A stretch of 64,000 nucleotides of DNA, taken from Colimorpha_A sp045540115. GTDB taxonomy: Bacteria; Bacillota; Clostridia; Oscillospirales; CAG-272. Shown here one piece after another: positions 8,280 to 17,639 of the stretch. The stretch is from positions 70,834 to 134,833 of the forward strand of contig JAZQGR010000096.1 in the NCBI GenBank assembly GCA_045540115.1. The letters are read 5' to 3'. Made by a program: the position numbers and the translations under genes. Positions within the stretch are counted from its first letter, which is position 1. The number at the start of each line of letters is the position of its first letter. The notes below the pieces were generated by a model, which saw only the letters and a program-made list of their open reading frames with translations, searched no databases and had not been told where the DNA came from.

Positions 8280-10013
8280 ATGGAAATGATTAATTGTAAA
8301 GTTAACGGTATCGCAGTAAGCGTACCCAAGGGTTCTACCATTCTCGAAGCTGCTCGTGCAGCGGGCGTTGAGATCCCGACCCTTTGTTATATGAAGAAGA
8401 TCAACGAGATCGGCGCTTGCCGTATCTGCGTTGTAGAAGCAACCGGTGCTCGCGGACTTGTTACCGCTTGCGTATATCCCGTTGCTGAGGGCATGGAAAT
8501 TCAGACCAATACCGAAAAGGTACAGAAGGCAAGAAAGACCACCCTTGAGCTTATGCTCTCCACTCACGATAAGAAGTGTCTCTCCTGCTCCCGCTCGACC
8601 AACTGTGAGCTTCAGAAGCTCTGCCTCGAGTACGGTGTGGACGAAGGCGCATTCGAGGGCTACAAGCCCGCTTACGAACTTGATGAGAGCACTCCTCACC
8701 TCGTTCGTGATAACAACAAGTGTATTCTTTGCCGTCGTTGCGTAGCTGTGTGTAAGGAACAGTACGTTTCCGTTATCGGCGCAAACGACAGAGGTATTGA
8801 CACCAGCATCGGCTCCGCGTTCAAGGTAAATCTCTCCGAGACTCCTTGTATCTCCTGCGGTCAGTGCGTAGCTGTATGTCCTACCAGCGCTCTTACCGAA
8901 AAGGATGATACCGATAAGGTATGGGCAGCTCTCTCTGATCCTACCAAGCACGTTGTCGTTCAGACCGCTCCCTCCATCAGAGCAACTCTCGGCGAATGCT
9001 TCGGTATGCCTATCGGAACTAACGTTGAGGGCAAGATGGTTGCGGCTCTCCGCCGTCTCGGCTTCGATAAGGTATTCGATACCGACTTCGCGGCTGACCT
9101 TACTATCGTAGAAGAAGCAAACGAGCTTGTTGAGCGCATCAAGAACGGCGGTGTTCTCCCGATGATCACCTCCTGCTCGCCCGGTTGGGTCAAGTTCTGC
9201 GAGTACTATTATCCGGACTTCATCGATCACCTCTCTTCCTGCAAGTCTCCTCAGCAGATGGCAGGCGCAGTAATCAAGACCTACTACGCAAACAAGATGG
9301 GTATCGATCCTAAGGATATCGTATCTGTATCCATAATGCCTTGTACCGCTAAGAAGTTCGAGATCGGCCGTCCCGATCAGAGCGCTTCCGGCTACCCGGA
9401 CGTTGACATCGCTCTTACTACCAGAGAGCTTGCAAAGATGATCGACCGTGCAGGTCTTAAGTTCACCATGCTTCCCGATGAAGAGTTTGATTCTCCTCTC
9501 GGCGAGGATACCGGTGCAGCAGTTATCTTCGGTGCTACCGGCGGTGTTATGGAAGCAGCTCTCCGCCCCGCTAACGACTGGCTCACCGGCAAGGACAACC
9601 TTGACGTTGACTTCCACGCAGTACGCGGAACCGAGTCCATCAAGGAAGCTACCGTTAATATCAACGGTACTGATATCAAGGTTGCTGTTGCAAGCGGCGC
9701 AGGCGCAGCTCAGCAGGTTATGGAGAAGATCAAGAACGGCGAAGCTGACTGGACCTTCATTGAGATCATGGGATGCCCCGGCGGCTGCGTAAACGGCGGC
9801 GGACAGCCCATTCAGCCCCAGTACGTTCGTGATACCGTAGACCTTAAGGCGGTTCGTGCAAAGGCACTTTACGATCAGGATGCGGCAATGTCCATCCGTA
9901 AGTCTCACGAGTCTCCCGTTGTAAAGGCACTTTACAGCGAGTGGTACGACGGCTTCGGCGGCCATAAGGCACATCACGATCTCCACACTACTTACGTTAA
10001 GAGAACTAAGTAA
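8280..10013 (+). CDS. hndD: [FeFe]-hydrogenase catalytic subunit
   Basis: 577 residues. The N-terminal plant-type [2Fe-2S] domain has CYMKKINEIGACRIC and a distal Cys. It is followed by a His/Cys [4Fe-4S] segment (HDKKCLSCSRSTNCELQ) and two ferredoxin clusters (CILCRRCVAVC and CISCGQCVAVCP). The H-cluster motifs are complete: TSCSPGWVKFCE, MPCTAKKFEI and EIMGCPGGCVNGGGQP. The C-terminal tail (QDAAMSIRKSHESPVVKALY) is the usual small-subunit-like segment. It should reduce protons or oxidise H2 with electrons from the two upstream subunits. The ribosome site is GAAAGGAG and the gene lies 17 bases after hndC. Confidence 0.96.
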   Translation: MEMINCKVNGIAVSVPKGSTILEAARAAGVEIPTLCYMKKINEIGACRICVVEATGARGLVTACVYPVAEGMEIQTNTEKVQKARKTTLELMLSTHDKKCLSCSRSTNCELQKLCLEYGVDEGAFEGYKPAYELDESTPHLVRDNNKCILCRRCVAVCKEQYVSVIGANDRGIDTSIGSAFKVNLSETPCISCGQCVAVCPTSALTEKDDTDKVWAALSDPTKHVVVQTAPSIRATLGECFGMPIGTNVEGKMVAALRRLGFDKVFDTDFAADLTIVEEANELVERIKNGGVLPMITSCSPGWVKFCEYYYPDFIDHLSSCKSPQQMAGAVIKTYYANKMGIDPKDIVSVSIMPCTAKKFEIGRPDQSASGYPDVDIALTTRELAKMIDRAGLKFTMLPDEEFDSPLGEDTGAAVIFGATGGVMEAALRPANDWLTGKDNLDVDFHAVRGTESIKEATVNINGTDIKVAVASGAGAAQQVMEKIKNGEADWTFIEIMGCPGGCVNGGGQPIQPQYVRDTVDLKAVRAKALYDQDAAMSIRKSHESPVVKALYSEWYDGFGGHKAHHDLHTTYVKRTK

Positions 10014-10017
10014 TATA

Positions 10018-10050
10018 AAAAAGAGAAGCTGTTTTACAGCTTCTCTTTTT
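10018..10050 (+). terminator. Terminator of the hydrogenase operon
   Basis: A 14-bp stem (10018-10031 with 10037-10050) with a 5-base loop, ending in a T run. It is also usable from the other strand. Confidence 0.85.
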
Positions 10051-10059
10051 ATGATGTCA

Positions 10060-10305
10060 TTATGTGTCTAATTCAATAATTTGAACGCGATTAAGAAGTA
10101 CGTCCTTGTATTGAACTGTATACGATTTTTTGTTATCACCGTTCGTCTCACGAAGACGAAATAAGTTAGGATATACATCTAAAATAACCGCACTTATTCC
10201 TGTCAAATTGATTCTAGGACTTGTGATATTTACGTTTATGTGAATATTTGGATCTGTCTCGTATAGCCTAATGATTTTGTTCTTGATTGAATCAAGAGTA
10301 GCCAT
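10060..10305 (-). CDS. Veg-like (DUF1021) protein
   Basis: 81 residues. The central and C-terminal pattern TGISAVILDVYPNLFRL and SYTVQYKDVLLNRVQI matches the small Veg family (in Bacillus, DVYPS-F-V and SYSYADVLT). The N-terminal part (MATLDSIKNKIIRLYE) is more diverged. Veg is a small SH3-like barrel linked to biofilm matrix control in B. subtilis; its biochemical role is unclear. The ribosome site AGGAGGT is strong. It shares a transcript with the 82-residue gene upstream. Confidence 0.7.
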   Translation of the reverse strand: MATLDSIKNKIIRLYETDPNIHINVNITSPRINLTGISAVILDVYPNLFRLRETNGDNKKSYTVQYKDVLLNRVQIIELDT

Positions 10306-10325
10306 AATTACCTCCTGTTCTGATG

Positions 10326-10349
10326 TACAGCCGCCTATTGGCGGCTGTA
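10326..10349. other. Intergenic hairpin between two small genes
   Basis: A 10-bp perfect stem with a TATT loop and no clear T run on either strand. It may stabilise or partly terminate the transcript between the two minus-strand genes. Confidence 0.5.
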
Positions 10350-10352
10350 TTG

Positions 10353-10601
10353 TTATACAAAGTATTCTGAAACATCGACCTTATTGCTGTACTGCTTGCG
10401 TACACGAATTATGATCGATCCGTCGTCAAGCTCCTCGTTGAACAGGATCTGATATCTTGTTTTTGAACGCTCAAGCGATACCTTGTAATGCTCAAATTCT
10501 TCAGAGTTGATCTTGAGCGCACGCTCTTTGTCATAACCGTATTCCGGCTTTTGTGAAAAGATCAGAGTTTGAAGAATACAGGCGGATTTAACTCGTTTCA
10601 C
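10353..10601 (-). CDS. Small conserved-looking protein of unknown function
   Basis: 82 residues. It starts at GTG with an excellent GGAGGT seven bases upstream. It is rich in charged residues, has no membrane segment, and ends KQYSNKVDVSEYFV. I do not recognise the family. The strong ribosome site, a plausible promoter about 140 bases upstream, and its position before the Veg-like gene support a real gene. Confidence 0.65.
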   Translation of the reverse strand: MKRVKSACILQTLIFSQKPEYGYDKERALKINSEEFEHYKVSLERSKTRYQILFNEELDDGSIIIRVRKQYSNKVDVSEYFV

Positions 10602-10753
10602 GATAACACCTCCTTTGGAAAATACATTACGGCAGAAATGTTTGACCTATAATGCAGAGAGATGTCCGAGCGTAATCATACATTGATGCTGCGACTGCCG
10701 TCGTTGCATCGCTGAAAGCACTCTCATGGTAGCATAGCTACAATTAAATTATA
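10602..10753 (-). promoter_or_regulatory. Leader region of the small-gene pair
   Basis: A TATAAT box (10748-10753, minus strand) lies about 145 bases before the start codon, with no clear -35. The leader contains a GTAGCTATGCTAC hairpin and other short inverted repeats, and it has no open reading frame. Regulation by RNA structure is possible but not shown. Confidence 0.4.
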
Positions 10754-10802
10754 GCGAATTTTTGATAAAAAATCACGCAATAAAAAATGAATTTTTTATT
10801 AA

Positions 10803-10829
10803 TAAAGGCATCGCCTGGCGATGCCTTTA
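10803..10829 (-). terminator. Terminator of the pheST operon
   Basis: An 11-bp stem (10803-10813 with 10819-10829) with a 5-base loop, followed on the minus strand by a T/A-rich tail. It lies 16 bases past the pheT stop. Confidence 0.75.
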
Positions 10830-10844
10830 TAATATTTTTTTCTG

Positions 10845-13208
10845 TTAAGCTCTTAAAGAAATGCCAATTGCATTAAGCTCGGCGATTATCTTATCAACGC
10901 TTGTCTGTACCTCGTCCATGGAGAGCGTTCTCTCTTCCGAAGAGAAGGTGAAGCGAACAGTGATGCTCTTCGTTTCGCCGTTGTCATAGATGTCTGTAAC
11001 GATAACGTCGGTAAGGTTTTCAAGATCGAGCTTTGTCCAAGCGCCTTCAGCGTCAGAGAAACGGTTGCTTGCACCCATCACGATCGAAAGGTCGTAATCG
11101 ATTCCCGGGAACTTAGAGGGTTCCTTGTAGGAAAGTGGAGCAACTGTAGCGGTATAAAGATCGTCGAGATCTATCTCAACGCAAGCAACGGCTGCATTCT
11201 TGTCAAGCTTACCGAGAACAGTAGGATGAAGCGTATTGATAACACCGCACTCAACACTGTTGACAGTAATAGAAGCCGTGTTCTTCGGATGCTGATAAGC
11301 GTGAATGGGAGCGATCTTTGCGAAGGTCGGCTCAGAGTGCTTGACCTCGGTGCAGATTGCGCGGAGCATCGACAGAGCTTTCATATAAAGCTCCTTTTCG
11401 CTTACGCGCTTGCTATAAAGAGTGTAGCAAAGTGTTCGTCTTTCATTACATTCGCCGTTTTCCTTAAGACCTTTTACAACTCGAGCAATTTCAAAGATAC
11501 CGAACGTATCTGAATATCCCTTGTTTTCGTAAACGAAGGAGAGCATTGTGGGAACCATAGAGTTTCTGACGGTTCCGTTTTCGGGAGTAGGTATGTTGAG
11601 AATACGAACGTTATTTTCGACCTCTATACCGAGTTTCTTGTACTTCTTACCGTCACACCAGATATAGGAATGAACCTCGTGAAGTCCGAAGCGCTGAACG
11701 AGAATGTTCTTGATCGACGCGTCCTCGTCCTTGTTAACCGAACGGCGAACGGGCTTAAGAAGCGATTTGGTAGAGGAAATATCGAAGTTGTCGTATCCGT
11801 AAACACGGGTTATCTCTTCAATAATATCTGCCTTGATGGTAACGTCTTTTGTTGCACGCCAGGAGGGAACAGTTACGGTGAAAACACCGTTATCGAGCTT
11901 AACGCCAAATCCAAGAAGCGTAAGCGTGCTGACGATGCGATCCTCTGATATATCGATGCCTGTATAGCGGTCAACGTATTTCTTATCAAAAGAGAGTGTT
12001 ATCTCAGGATATTTCTGAACGTAAAGATCGGAGAGATTTGACGACACGTATGCACCATCGTCGATGCTTGTCAAAAGCTTGATGAATCTCTTGATTGCAG
12101 TAAGTGTAAGCTCGGGATCGAGGATCTTCTCGTATCTCATGCTTGCGTCAGTTCGAAGACCGAGGCGCGAGCTCGACTTTCTAACACAAACGCCGTCAAA
12201 GTTAGCAGATTCGAGAACCACAGACGAGGTTTCGTCGATGATCTCGGAATCAAGACCGCCCATAATACCTGCAATCGCAACGGGAGTGTCGTTGTTATAG
12301 ATCATAAGGGTGTTATCGGTGATCTCGCGCTCGACGTCGTCAAGTGTCTTGAAATTAAATGCATCGCTCGGAGTACCCACCTTGATCGCGTCGATCTTTC
12401 TTGCGTCAAAGGCGTGAGTCGGCTGACCGAGCTCAAGCATGATGTAATTAGAAAGGTCAGCAAGAAGATTGATTCCTCTCATTCCGCAGTAGAATAGACG
12501 GATCTGCATGGCAAGAGGGCTTCTGTTCTTGGAAATACCCGACATTTCAAGGCAGGAATAACGGTAAAGAAGATCCTCTCTTGTTGTTGAAACGGGAATC
12601 GTCTTATCTCCGCTGTAAATTATCTCGCCGAGGTCAAGCGGCTTAAGCTCTTTGCCTGTAAGGGCTGCAAACTCTCTTGCGATTCCATAATGTCCCCAAA
12701 GGTCGGGGCGGTTTGTTAGTGACTTATTGTCAACTTCAAAGATGATATCATCGATAGGATAGACGTCCTTGATGTCGGTTCCGAGAGGAGCGTCAACGTC
12801 GATAGGCATAAGTCCTGTGTGACCTTCACCTATACCGAGCTCGTCGGCACCGCAGCACATACCGTAGGAATCATATCCCGCAACAGTCGCTTTGCCAATT
12901 TCGCCTGCGCAAACGCGTCCGCCGACAGTCGCAAGAGCAACCTTCTGACCGACTTCAACGTTAGGCGCACCGCAAACGATATCAAGAATTTCAGATCCCG
13001 TATCGACCTTAAGAAGATGAAGCTTTTTTGAGTTAGGATGATTCTCAACTTCCTTGATCTGCGCGATGATTACTCCGCGAACGTCAGCGCCCTTGTAAAT
13101 AATATCCTCAACCTCAGCAGTCGAAAGGGTGAAGCGATGGATAAGCTCTTCAATATTTTCATTAGAGAGATCAACGTATTCCTTGATCCAGTTCATTGAT
13201 ACAAACAT
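10845..13208 (-). CDS. pheT: Phenylalanyl-tRNA synthetase beta subunit
   Basis: 787 residues, the usual length. The N-terminal tRNA-binding OB domain (VIIAQIKEVENHPNSKKLHLL) is followed by the B3/B4 editing region (NRPDLWGHYGIAREFAAL), the B5 domain and the catalytic-like core. It ends with the anticodon-binding ferredoxin-like domain (KFPGIDYDLSIV to the end). It forms an alpha2-beta2 tetramer with PheS, encoded 13 bases upstream in the same T-box-controlled operon. Confidence 0.96.
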   Translation of the reverse strand: MFVSMNWIKEYVDLSNENIEELIHRFTLSTAEVEDIIYKGADVRGVIIAQIKEVENHPNSKKLHLLKVDTGSEILDIVCGAPNVEVGQKVALATVGGRVCAGEIGKATVAGYDSYGMCCGADELGIGEGHTGLMPIDVDAPLGTDIKDVYPIDDIIFEVDNKSLTNRPDLWGHYGIAREFAALTGKELKPLDLGEIIYSGDKTIPVSTTREDLLYRYSCLEMSGISKNRSPLAMQIRLFYCGMRGINLLADLSNYIMLELGQPTHAFDARKIDAIKVGTPSDAFNFKTLDDVEREITDNTLMIYNNDTPVAIAGIMGGLDSEIIDETSSVVLESANFDGVCVRKSSSRLGLRTDASMRYEKILDPELTLTAIKRFIKLLTSIDDGAYVSSNLSDLYVQKYPEITLSFDKKYVDRYTGIDISEDRIVSTLTLLGFGVKLDNGVFTVTVPSWRATKDVTIKADIIEEITRVYGYDNFDISSTKSLLKPVRRSVNKDEDASIKNILVQRFGLHEVHSYIWCDGKKYKKLGIEVENNVRILNIPTPENGTVRNSMVPTMLSFVYENKGYSDTFGIFEIARVVKGLKENGECNERRTLCYTLYSKRVSEKELYMKALSMLRAICTEVKHSEPTFAKIAPIHAYQHPKNTASITVNSVECGVINTLHPTVLGKLDKNAAVACVEIDLDDLYTATVAPLSYKEPSKFPGIDYDLSIVMGASNRFSDAEGAWTKLDLENLTDVIVTDIYDNGETKSITVRFTFSSEERTLSMDEVQTSVDKIIAELNAIGISLRA

Positions 13209-13221
13209 CGTACTTCCTCCT

Positions 13222-14250
13222 TTACTTATCTGTGAACTGCGAAAGCGCCTTTAAGCTTCCGGAATTGAGCATACGAATGTCTTTGATGCCGTATTTCATC
13301 ATTGCGAGACGCGTAAGACCGAGACCAAATGCGAATCCTGTGTACTTTTCTGTGTCGATTCCTCCGTAGGTAAGCACGTTCGGATGAATCATGCCACAGG
13401 GGCAGAGCTCGAGCCAGCCGGAGTTCTTACAGGACGGGCAACCCTCACCGTGGCAAATGGTACACTGAATATCAAGCTCAAAGCCCGGCTCGACGAAGGG
13501 GAAGAATCCGGGACGAAGACGAACCGTGATATCCTGTTTGAATACCTCGGAAAGCATAGTCTTCATGAAGTAAATGAGGTTAGATATCGAGATATCCTCA
13601 TCGATCATGATTCCTTCGAGCTGGAAGAAGGTGTTTTCGTGGCAAGCGTCGGTCGACTCGTTACGGAAGCAACGACCTGGGAAAATAGCACGGACGGGCG
13701 CACCGTATTTTCTCATAATATAGTTCTGCGCAGCAGACGTATGCGTCTTAAGAAGCTGACCGTTATCGAGATAGTAGGTATCCTGCATATCTCGTGCGGG
13801 ATGATGCTTTGGGATATTGAGCGCCTCGAAGCAGTGATAGTCGTCGACGATTTCGCTGTAGTCCTCAACAATAAAGCCCATGGACGAGAAGATGTCTTCA
13901 ACCTCACGCTGAATGAGAGTTATAGGATGATAGGAACCGAGACCGAGATCGGTAGGAAGCGATTCGTCGTATGATTCAGCCTCGTCGATCTTTCTTTGTT
14001 CTTCGAGCCTGATGAGTTCCTCAGTTTTAAGCTTAAGCTGCTCCTCAACAAATTGCTTGACCTGATTGATGACCATTCCCACTTCCTTCTTCTGGTCGTT
14101 GGGAACGTTTTTGAGGTCGTTCATAAGTGAGGAAACAAGACCTTTTTTTCCTGCATATTCGATACGTAGAGCATCGATTTCTGCAGTTGTAGTGACCTTT
14201 GATAGGGCTACCTCAAATTGCGCCTTTAACGCATTTGCATTTTCAAGCAT
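13222..14250 (-). CDS. pheS: Phenylalanyl-tRNA synthetase alpha subunit
   Basis: 342 residues. An N-terminal coiled-coil tRNA-binding arm (about 1-95) precedes the class II catalytic domain, with motif 2 FRNESTDACHENTFFQLEG and motif 3 GFAFGLGLTRLAMMKYGI. It charges tRNA-Phe. A Cys-rich insertion (CHGEGCPSCKNSGW) lies before motif 3 and is known in some bacterial PheS. Expression is set by the T-box leader directly upstream. Confidence 0.96.
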   Translation of the reverse strand: MLENANALKAQFEVALSKVTTTAEIDALRIEYAGKKGLVSSLMNDLKNVPNDQKKEVGMVINQVKQFVEEQLKLKTEELIRLEEQRKIDEAESYDESLPTDLGLGSYHPITLIQREVEDIFSSMGFIVEDYSEIVDDYHCFEALNIPKHHPARDMQDTYYLDNGQLLKTHTSAAQNYIMRKYGAPVRAIFPGRCFRNESTDACHENTFFQLEGIMIDEDISISNLIYFMKTMLSEVFKQDITVRLRPGFFPFVEPGFELDIQCTICHGEGCPSCKNSGWLELCPCGMIHPNVLTYGGIDTEKYTGFAFGLGLTRLAMMKYGIKDIRMLNSGSLKALSQFTDK

Positions 14251-14312
14251 AATCTAACCTTTTCTCCGACTGTTATTTTTGTCCTTTCCGTGTCGGCAGG
14301 GAAGGACGGGCG

Positions 14313-14550
14313 GAAAAAGAAAAACCGCCCCATAAGATCATGGGACGGGAATACCCGCGGTACCACCCAAGTTCGGAAAATTCCGCACTCTCTCGCCTTG
14401 ATGCCGGCGACAACATCCTGCTTAACGCATAGCTTTTCGCAGAAAAGCTCCACCGCTGAAATTCAGTTCTGACAAGGTAAGACGCTCACAGCCAAGGCGT
14501 CCCTCTCTGATACCTTTTACACAGCACCTACTTACACGGCTTCATAGCTA
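14313..14550 (-). promoter_or_regulatory. T-box riboswitch, tRNA-Phe-responsive
   Basis: The T-box core GGGTGGTACCGCG lies at 14356-14368 on the minus strand. It is followed by a terminator (stem 14325-14333 with 14340-14348) and the tail TTTTTCTTTTT. In stem I a UUC (14458-14460) follows GAACTGAA, at the place expected for a Phe specifier codon. Uncharged tRNA-Phe should stabilise the antiterminator and allow pheST expression. Confidence 0.93.
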
Positions 14551-14556
14551 TAAGAT

Positions 14557-14585
14557 ATTCTACCATTACAGCGCGATTTTGTCAA
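14557..14585 (-). promoter_or_regulatory. Promoter of the pheST T-box transcript
   Basis: TTGACA (14580-14585), 17-bp spacer, TAGAAT (14557-14562), both on the minus strand. Confidence 0.85.
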
Positions 14586-14613
14586 GAAGTATTATGAAAA
14601 AACTGTTTTTTAC

Positions 14614-14642
14614 TTGCAAATATTGATAGTTTGTGATAAAAT
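14614..14642 (+). promoter_or_regulatory. Promoter of the ABC exporter gene
   Basis: TTGCAA, 17-bp spacer, TAAAAT. The start codon follows about 27 bases after the -10 box with GAGGTG before it. It lies back to back with the pheST promoter. Confidence 0.75.
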
Positions 14643-14669
14643 AATTAGAGTTTATTCCTGAGGTGTATA

Positions 14670-16373
14670 ATGGTAAAAAGATTTATTTCGTATTATAAGC
14701 CGCACAAGAAAATTTTTATTCTTGATATGATTGCAGCGCTACTCCTTTCGGTCTGTTCGATGGTTTACCCGCTTGTGACGAAGGAGATGCTCGATAACCC
14801 GCAGATCAAGCCACTTATTATATGGTCAATTGTACTTGTCGTTATCTATCTTATAAGATGCGGACTCAACTATTTCGTCGCGTATTACGGTCACGTAATG
14901 GGCGTTAAAATGCAAGCACAAATGCGCAGAGACGTTTTCACGCATCTTGAAAAGCTTCCGATTACCTATTTTGACAATAATAAGACAGGTAATATTATGT
15001 CTCGTATAATAAACGATCTTATGGACGTTTCGGAGCTTGCTCACCACGGTCCTGAGGATCTGTTTATTTCAGTAATAATGCTTGTTGGTTCATTTGTCAT
15101 TATGGGAAGCATATATATGCCTCTTACCCTCATCATTTATGCGCTTCTCCCGTTTATGTGCTTCTTTGCCTATAAGACGCAAAAATCGATGCGGGACGCT
15201 TTTGCTGAGTCGCGAAGGGAAGTCGGTAAGATCAATTCGACGCTTGAAAACAGCATTGCGGGAATCAGAATATCTAAGGCATATACTAATTCCGAATTCG
15301 AGTTTGACAGATTCGAGCATGATAACAAAGGCTTTGTAAGAGCAAGAAAACGCGCCTATAAGTCAATGGGTATCTTCCATTCCGGAATGACTCTTTGCAT
15401 GGACGTTCTTAGAATTACGATGTATCTTGCGGGCGGTATTTTCGTTGCCACAGGAAAAATCGATATTATCGTATTTACAACGTTCTCCCTGTATATTACC
15501 TTGTTCATGTCGCCCATTGAAAAACTTGTCGGATTTATCGAGCAGTATCAGAACGGTATGACGGGCTTTAAGCGATTTATTGAAATAATTGATGAGAATC
15601 CTGAGCAGGATGCTCCCGATGCGATTGAGCTTGATAGCGTACGCGGAGAGATCGAATTTGATAACGTCTCATTTGGATACAATGAGTCTAAAAACGTATT
15701 GTCAAATCTCTCGTTTAAGTTAAATGAAGGAAAGACTCTTGCGCTTGTAGGTCCTTCCGGCGGTGGAAAAACTACTATTTGCCATCTCATACCGAGATTT
15801 TACGAGGTCGAAAGCGGTACGATTCTTATTGACGGTAAGGATATAACTGAAGTTACGCGTGAGTCACTTCGTAAAAATATTGGTATAGTATCGCAAGATG
15901 TCTTCCTTTTTGACTCGACGATATATGAAAATATCGCATACGGCGCTCCCAATGCAACAAAGGAAGATGTTGAACGTGCGGCTCGACTTGCAAATCTCCA
16001 CGAGTTTGTTGAGTCTCTGCCTGAAGGTTACGAAACCCTCGTTGGTGAGCGAGGTGTAAAGCTCTCGGGCGGACAGAAGCAGAGGGTTTCGATTGCACGA
16101 GTGTTCCTCAAAAACCCGCCTATACTGATTCTTGACGAGGCAACGTCGGCTCTTGACAATGCGACTGAGCTGATGATCCAACAGAGCCTTGAGGCGCTTT
16201 GCGCAGGCAGAACGACAATCGTTGTTGCTCACAGATTGACAACGATCAAGAACGCAGACGAGATCCTTGTCATCAATGAGGAAGGAATTGCTGAGCGAGG
16301 TACACACGATGAGCTTCTTTCCAAACAGGGAATATACGCTAACCTTTGGAAAGGCATAACAAAAGTATCATAA
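14670..16373 (+). CDS. ABC transporter, fused permease and ATPase (exporter type)
   Basis: 567 residues. Six membrane segments occupy about residues 15-300, followed by an ATPase domain with Walker A GPSGGGKTT, signature LSGGQKQR, Walker B ILILDEATSALDN and the H-loop VVAHRL. This is a half-transporter of the MsbA/LmrA type that would work as a homodimer, since no partner gene is adjacent. The substrate (lipid, drug or peptide) cannot be told from sequence. Confidence 0.93.
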   Translation: MVKRFISYYKPHKKIFILDMIAALLLSVCSMVYPLVTKEMLDNPQIKPLIIWSIVLVVIYLIRCGLNYFVAYYGHVMGVKMQAQMRRDVFTHLEKLPITYFDNNKTGNIMSRIINDLMDVSELAHHGPEDLFISVIMLVGSFVIMGSIYMPLTLIIYALLPFMCFFAYKTQKSMRDAFAESRREVGKINSTLENSIAGIRISKAYTNSEFEFDRFEHDNKGFVRARKRAYKSMGIFHSGMTLCMDVLRITMYLAGGIFVATGKIDIIVFTTFSLYITLFMSPIEKLVGFIEQYQNGMTGFKRFIEIIDENPEQDAPDAIELDSVRGEIEFDNVSFGYNESKNVLSNLSFKLNEGKTLALVGPSGGGKTTICHLIPRFYEVESGTILIDGKDITEVTRESLRKNIGIVSQDVFLFDSTIYENIAYGAPNATKEDVERAARLANLHEFVESLPEGYETLVGERGVKLSGGQKQRVSIARVFLKNPPILILDEATSALDNATELMIQQSLEALCAGRTTIVVAHRLTTIKNADEILVINEEGIAERGTHDELLSKQGIYANLWKGITKVS

Positions 16374-16381
16374 GTAACATT

Positions 16382-16411
16382 AAAATGGCCCGACGGCAGT
16401 CGGGTCATTTT
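16382..16411. terminator. Bidirectional terminator
   Basis: A 13-bp stem (16382-16394 with 16399-16411, one G-T pair) with loop GGCA. It lies between convergent genes and reaches the last codons of the HAD gene. Confidence 0.8.
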
Positions 16412-17037
16412 ATGTATTCAAATATGTCGCTTGGAGCGTGTATAACTGTGTTATTAAGCGATTTAAGAGCTTGCTCACTCTCGTGACCGCCCGTTATCAT
16501 CAGGCACTTGGCGCCGATAATTTCAGCACTCTCGGCGTCGTGTGAGGTGTCGCCAATATAGATGACGCTCTCGTTTTTGTGAAGTGATCTCCAGAATCGT
16601 GCGAGCTCGAGTTTCGACGTCGCGTATATATCGTTAAGACCGAAAATCTCGTCGAACTTGTCAGTTATACCGAAGGATTCGATCTGACCACGGAGCATAT
16701 TTTCTTCAGTCATCGATAGGATCGTCTGCTTGACTCCAAGAGTATTGAGCTTGTCAACGGTATCGATAATACCGCTTCTAAGAGGTGCACACGGCATCTT
16801 GCTCATGTAGATATCAACCCATTCGTTTGCCAGAACGGTGAAATCATATTTTGAAAAATCGAAGCCTACTCGCTCATAGTAATCGCGAATCGGAAAGCCG
16901 AAAACTGAATAGTAGTGCTCGGTATCTCGAATTATCGGCAGATCATATCGCGCAAGTAGATCGTTTGCAGATTCGATACTGATTTTTAAATCATCGAGAA
17001 TTGTTCCGTTAAAATCCCAAATAACTCTATCGATCAT
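16405..17037 (-). CDS. HAD-family hydrolase (phosphoglycolate phosphatase-like)
   Basis: 210 residues. The nucleophile motif is WDFNGTILDD, then a cap domain, then QTILSMTEE (motif II) and the C-terminal VIYIGDTSHDAESAEI Asp motif. In motif I the usual second Asp (DxDGT) is Asn (DFNGT). This residue normally acts as acid/base, so activity may be altered. The substrate is unknown. Its start overlaps the recR stop by 4 bases, so it belongs to the dnaX-ybaB-recR transcript. Confidence 0.85.
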   Translation of the reverse strand: MIDRVIWDFNGTILDDLKISIESANDLLARYDLPIIRDTEHYYSVFGFPIRDYYERVGFDFSKYDFTVLANEWVDIYMSKMPCAPLRSGIIDTVDKLNTLGVKQTILSMTEENMLRGQIESFGITDKFDEIFGLNDIYATSKLELARFWRSLHKNESVIYIGDTSHDAESAEIIGAKCLMITGGHESEQALKSLNNTVIHAPSDIFEYIK

Positions 17038-17633
17038 ATCTCTTTCCGCCCGTCCATCGCGTGAAGAAGCGTCATCTCGTCTGCATAATCAAGATCGCCG
17101 CCAACCGGGATTCCAGACGCGAGGCGTGTAGTTGATATGCCGAGGGGCTTAAGAAGCTTTGATAGATATATTGCGGTAGTTTCACCGTCAAGAGTTGGAT
17201 TTGTGGCAAGAATAACCTCGGTTACTCCTCCGTTATTGACTCGGTCAAGCAGGGAAGCGACGTTAATGTCGTCAGGACCTCTGCCGTCAATTGGAGATAT
17301 CGTTCCGCCGAGGACGTGGAACATTCCCTTGTAGGAGCGAACCTTTTCGATTGCCATAAGAGCTTTAACGTCCTCGACAACGCAAATAATGCTACAGTCC
17401 CTTTCGGGAGAGGAGCAAACGGAACATAGCTCGCTTGTAGAGAGATTATGACAAACGGAACATTCCTTTATTGCTCTTTTTGCTTCAAGAAGCGAGTTAG
17501 CAAAGCGTTCGAGCTTTTCGCTTTCCATCTCGGCAATTCCGAATGCCATACGTATAGCGCTTTTTCTTCCTACGCCGGGGAGAGTGCGAAGCTGTTCGAT
17601 TATTAATTCTATTGGTTCAATATATTCTGCCAT
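17034..17633 (-). CDS. recR: Recombination mediator protein RecR
   Basis: 199 residues. The N-terminal helix-hairpin-helix LRTLPGVGRKSAIRMAF, the zinc finger CSVCHNLSTSELCSVC and the Toprim domain starting SIICVVEDVKALMAIE are all present. It loads RecA at gaps together with RecF and RecO. It sits in the conserved dnaX-ybaB-recR order, 6 bases after ybaB. Confidence 0.97.
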   Translation of the reverse strand: MAEYIEPIELIIEQLRTLPGVGRKSAIRMAFGIAEMESEKLERFANSLLEAKRAIKECSVCHNLSTSELCSVCSSPERDCSIICVVEDVKALMAIEKVRSYKGMFHVLGGTISPIDGRGPDDINVASLLDRVNNGGVTEVILATNPTLDGETTAIYLSKLLKPLGISTTRLASGIPVGGDLDYADEMTLLHAMDGRKEI

Positions 17634-17639
17634 ATATTA

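Noticed and set aside
8163..9986. 607-codon open frame antisense to hndD
   Set aside because: Same reason; it mirrors the full length of the hydrogenase gene and has no ribosome site of note.
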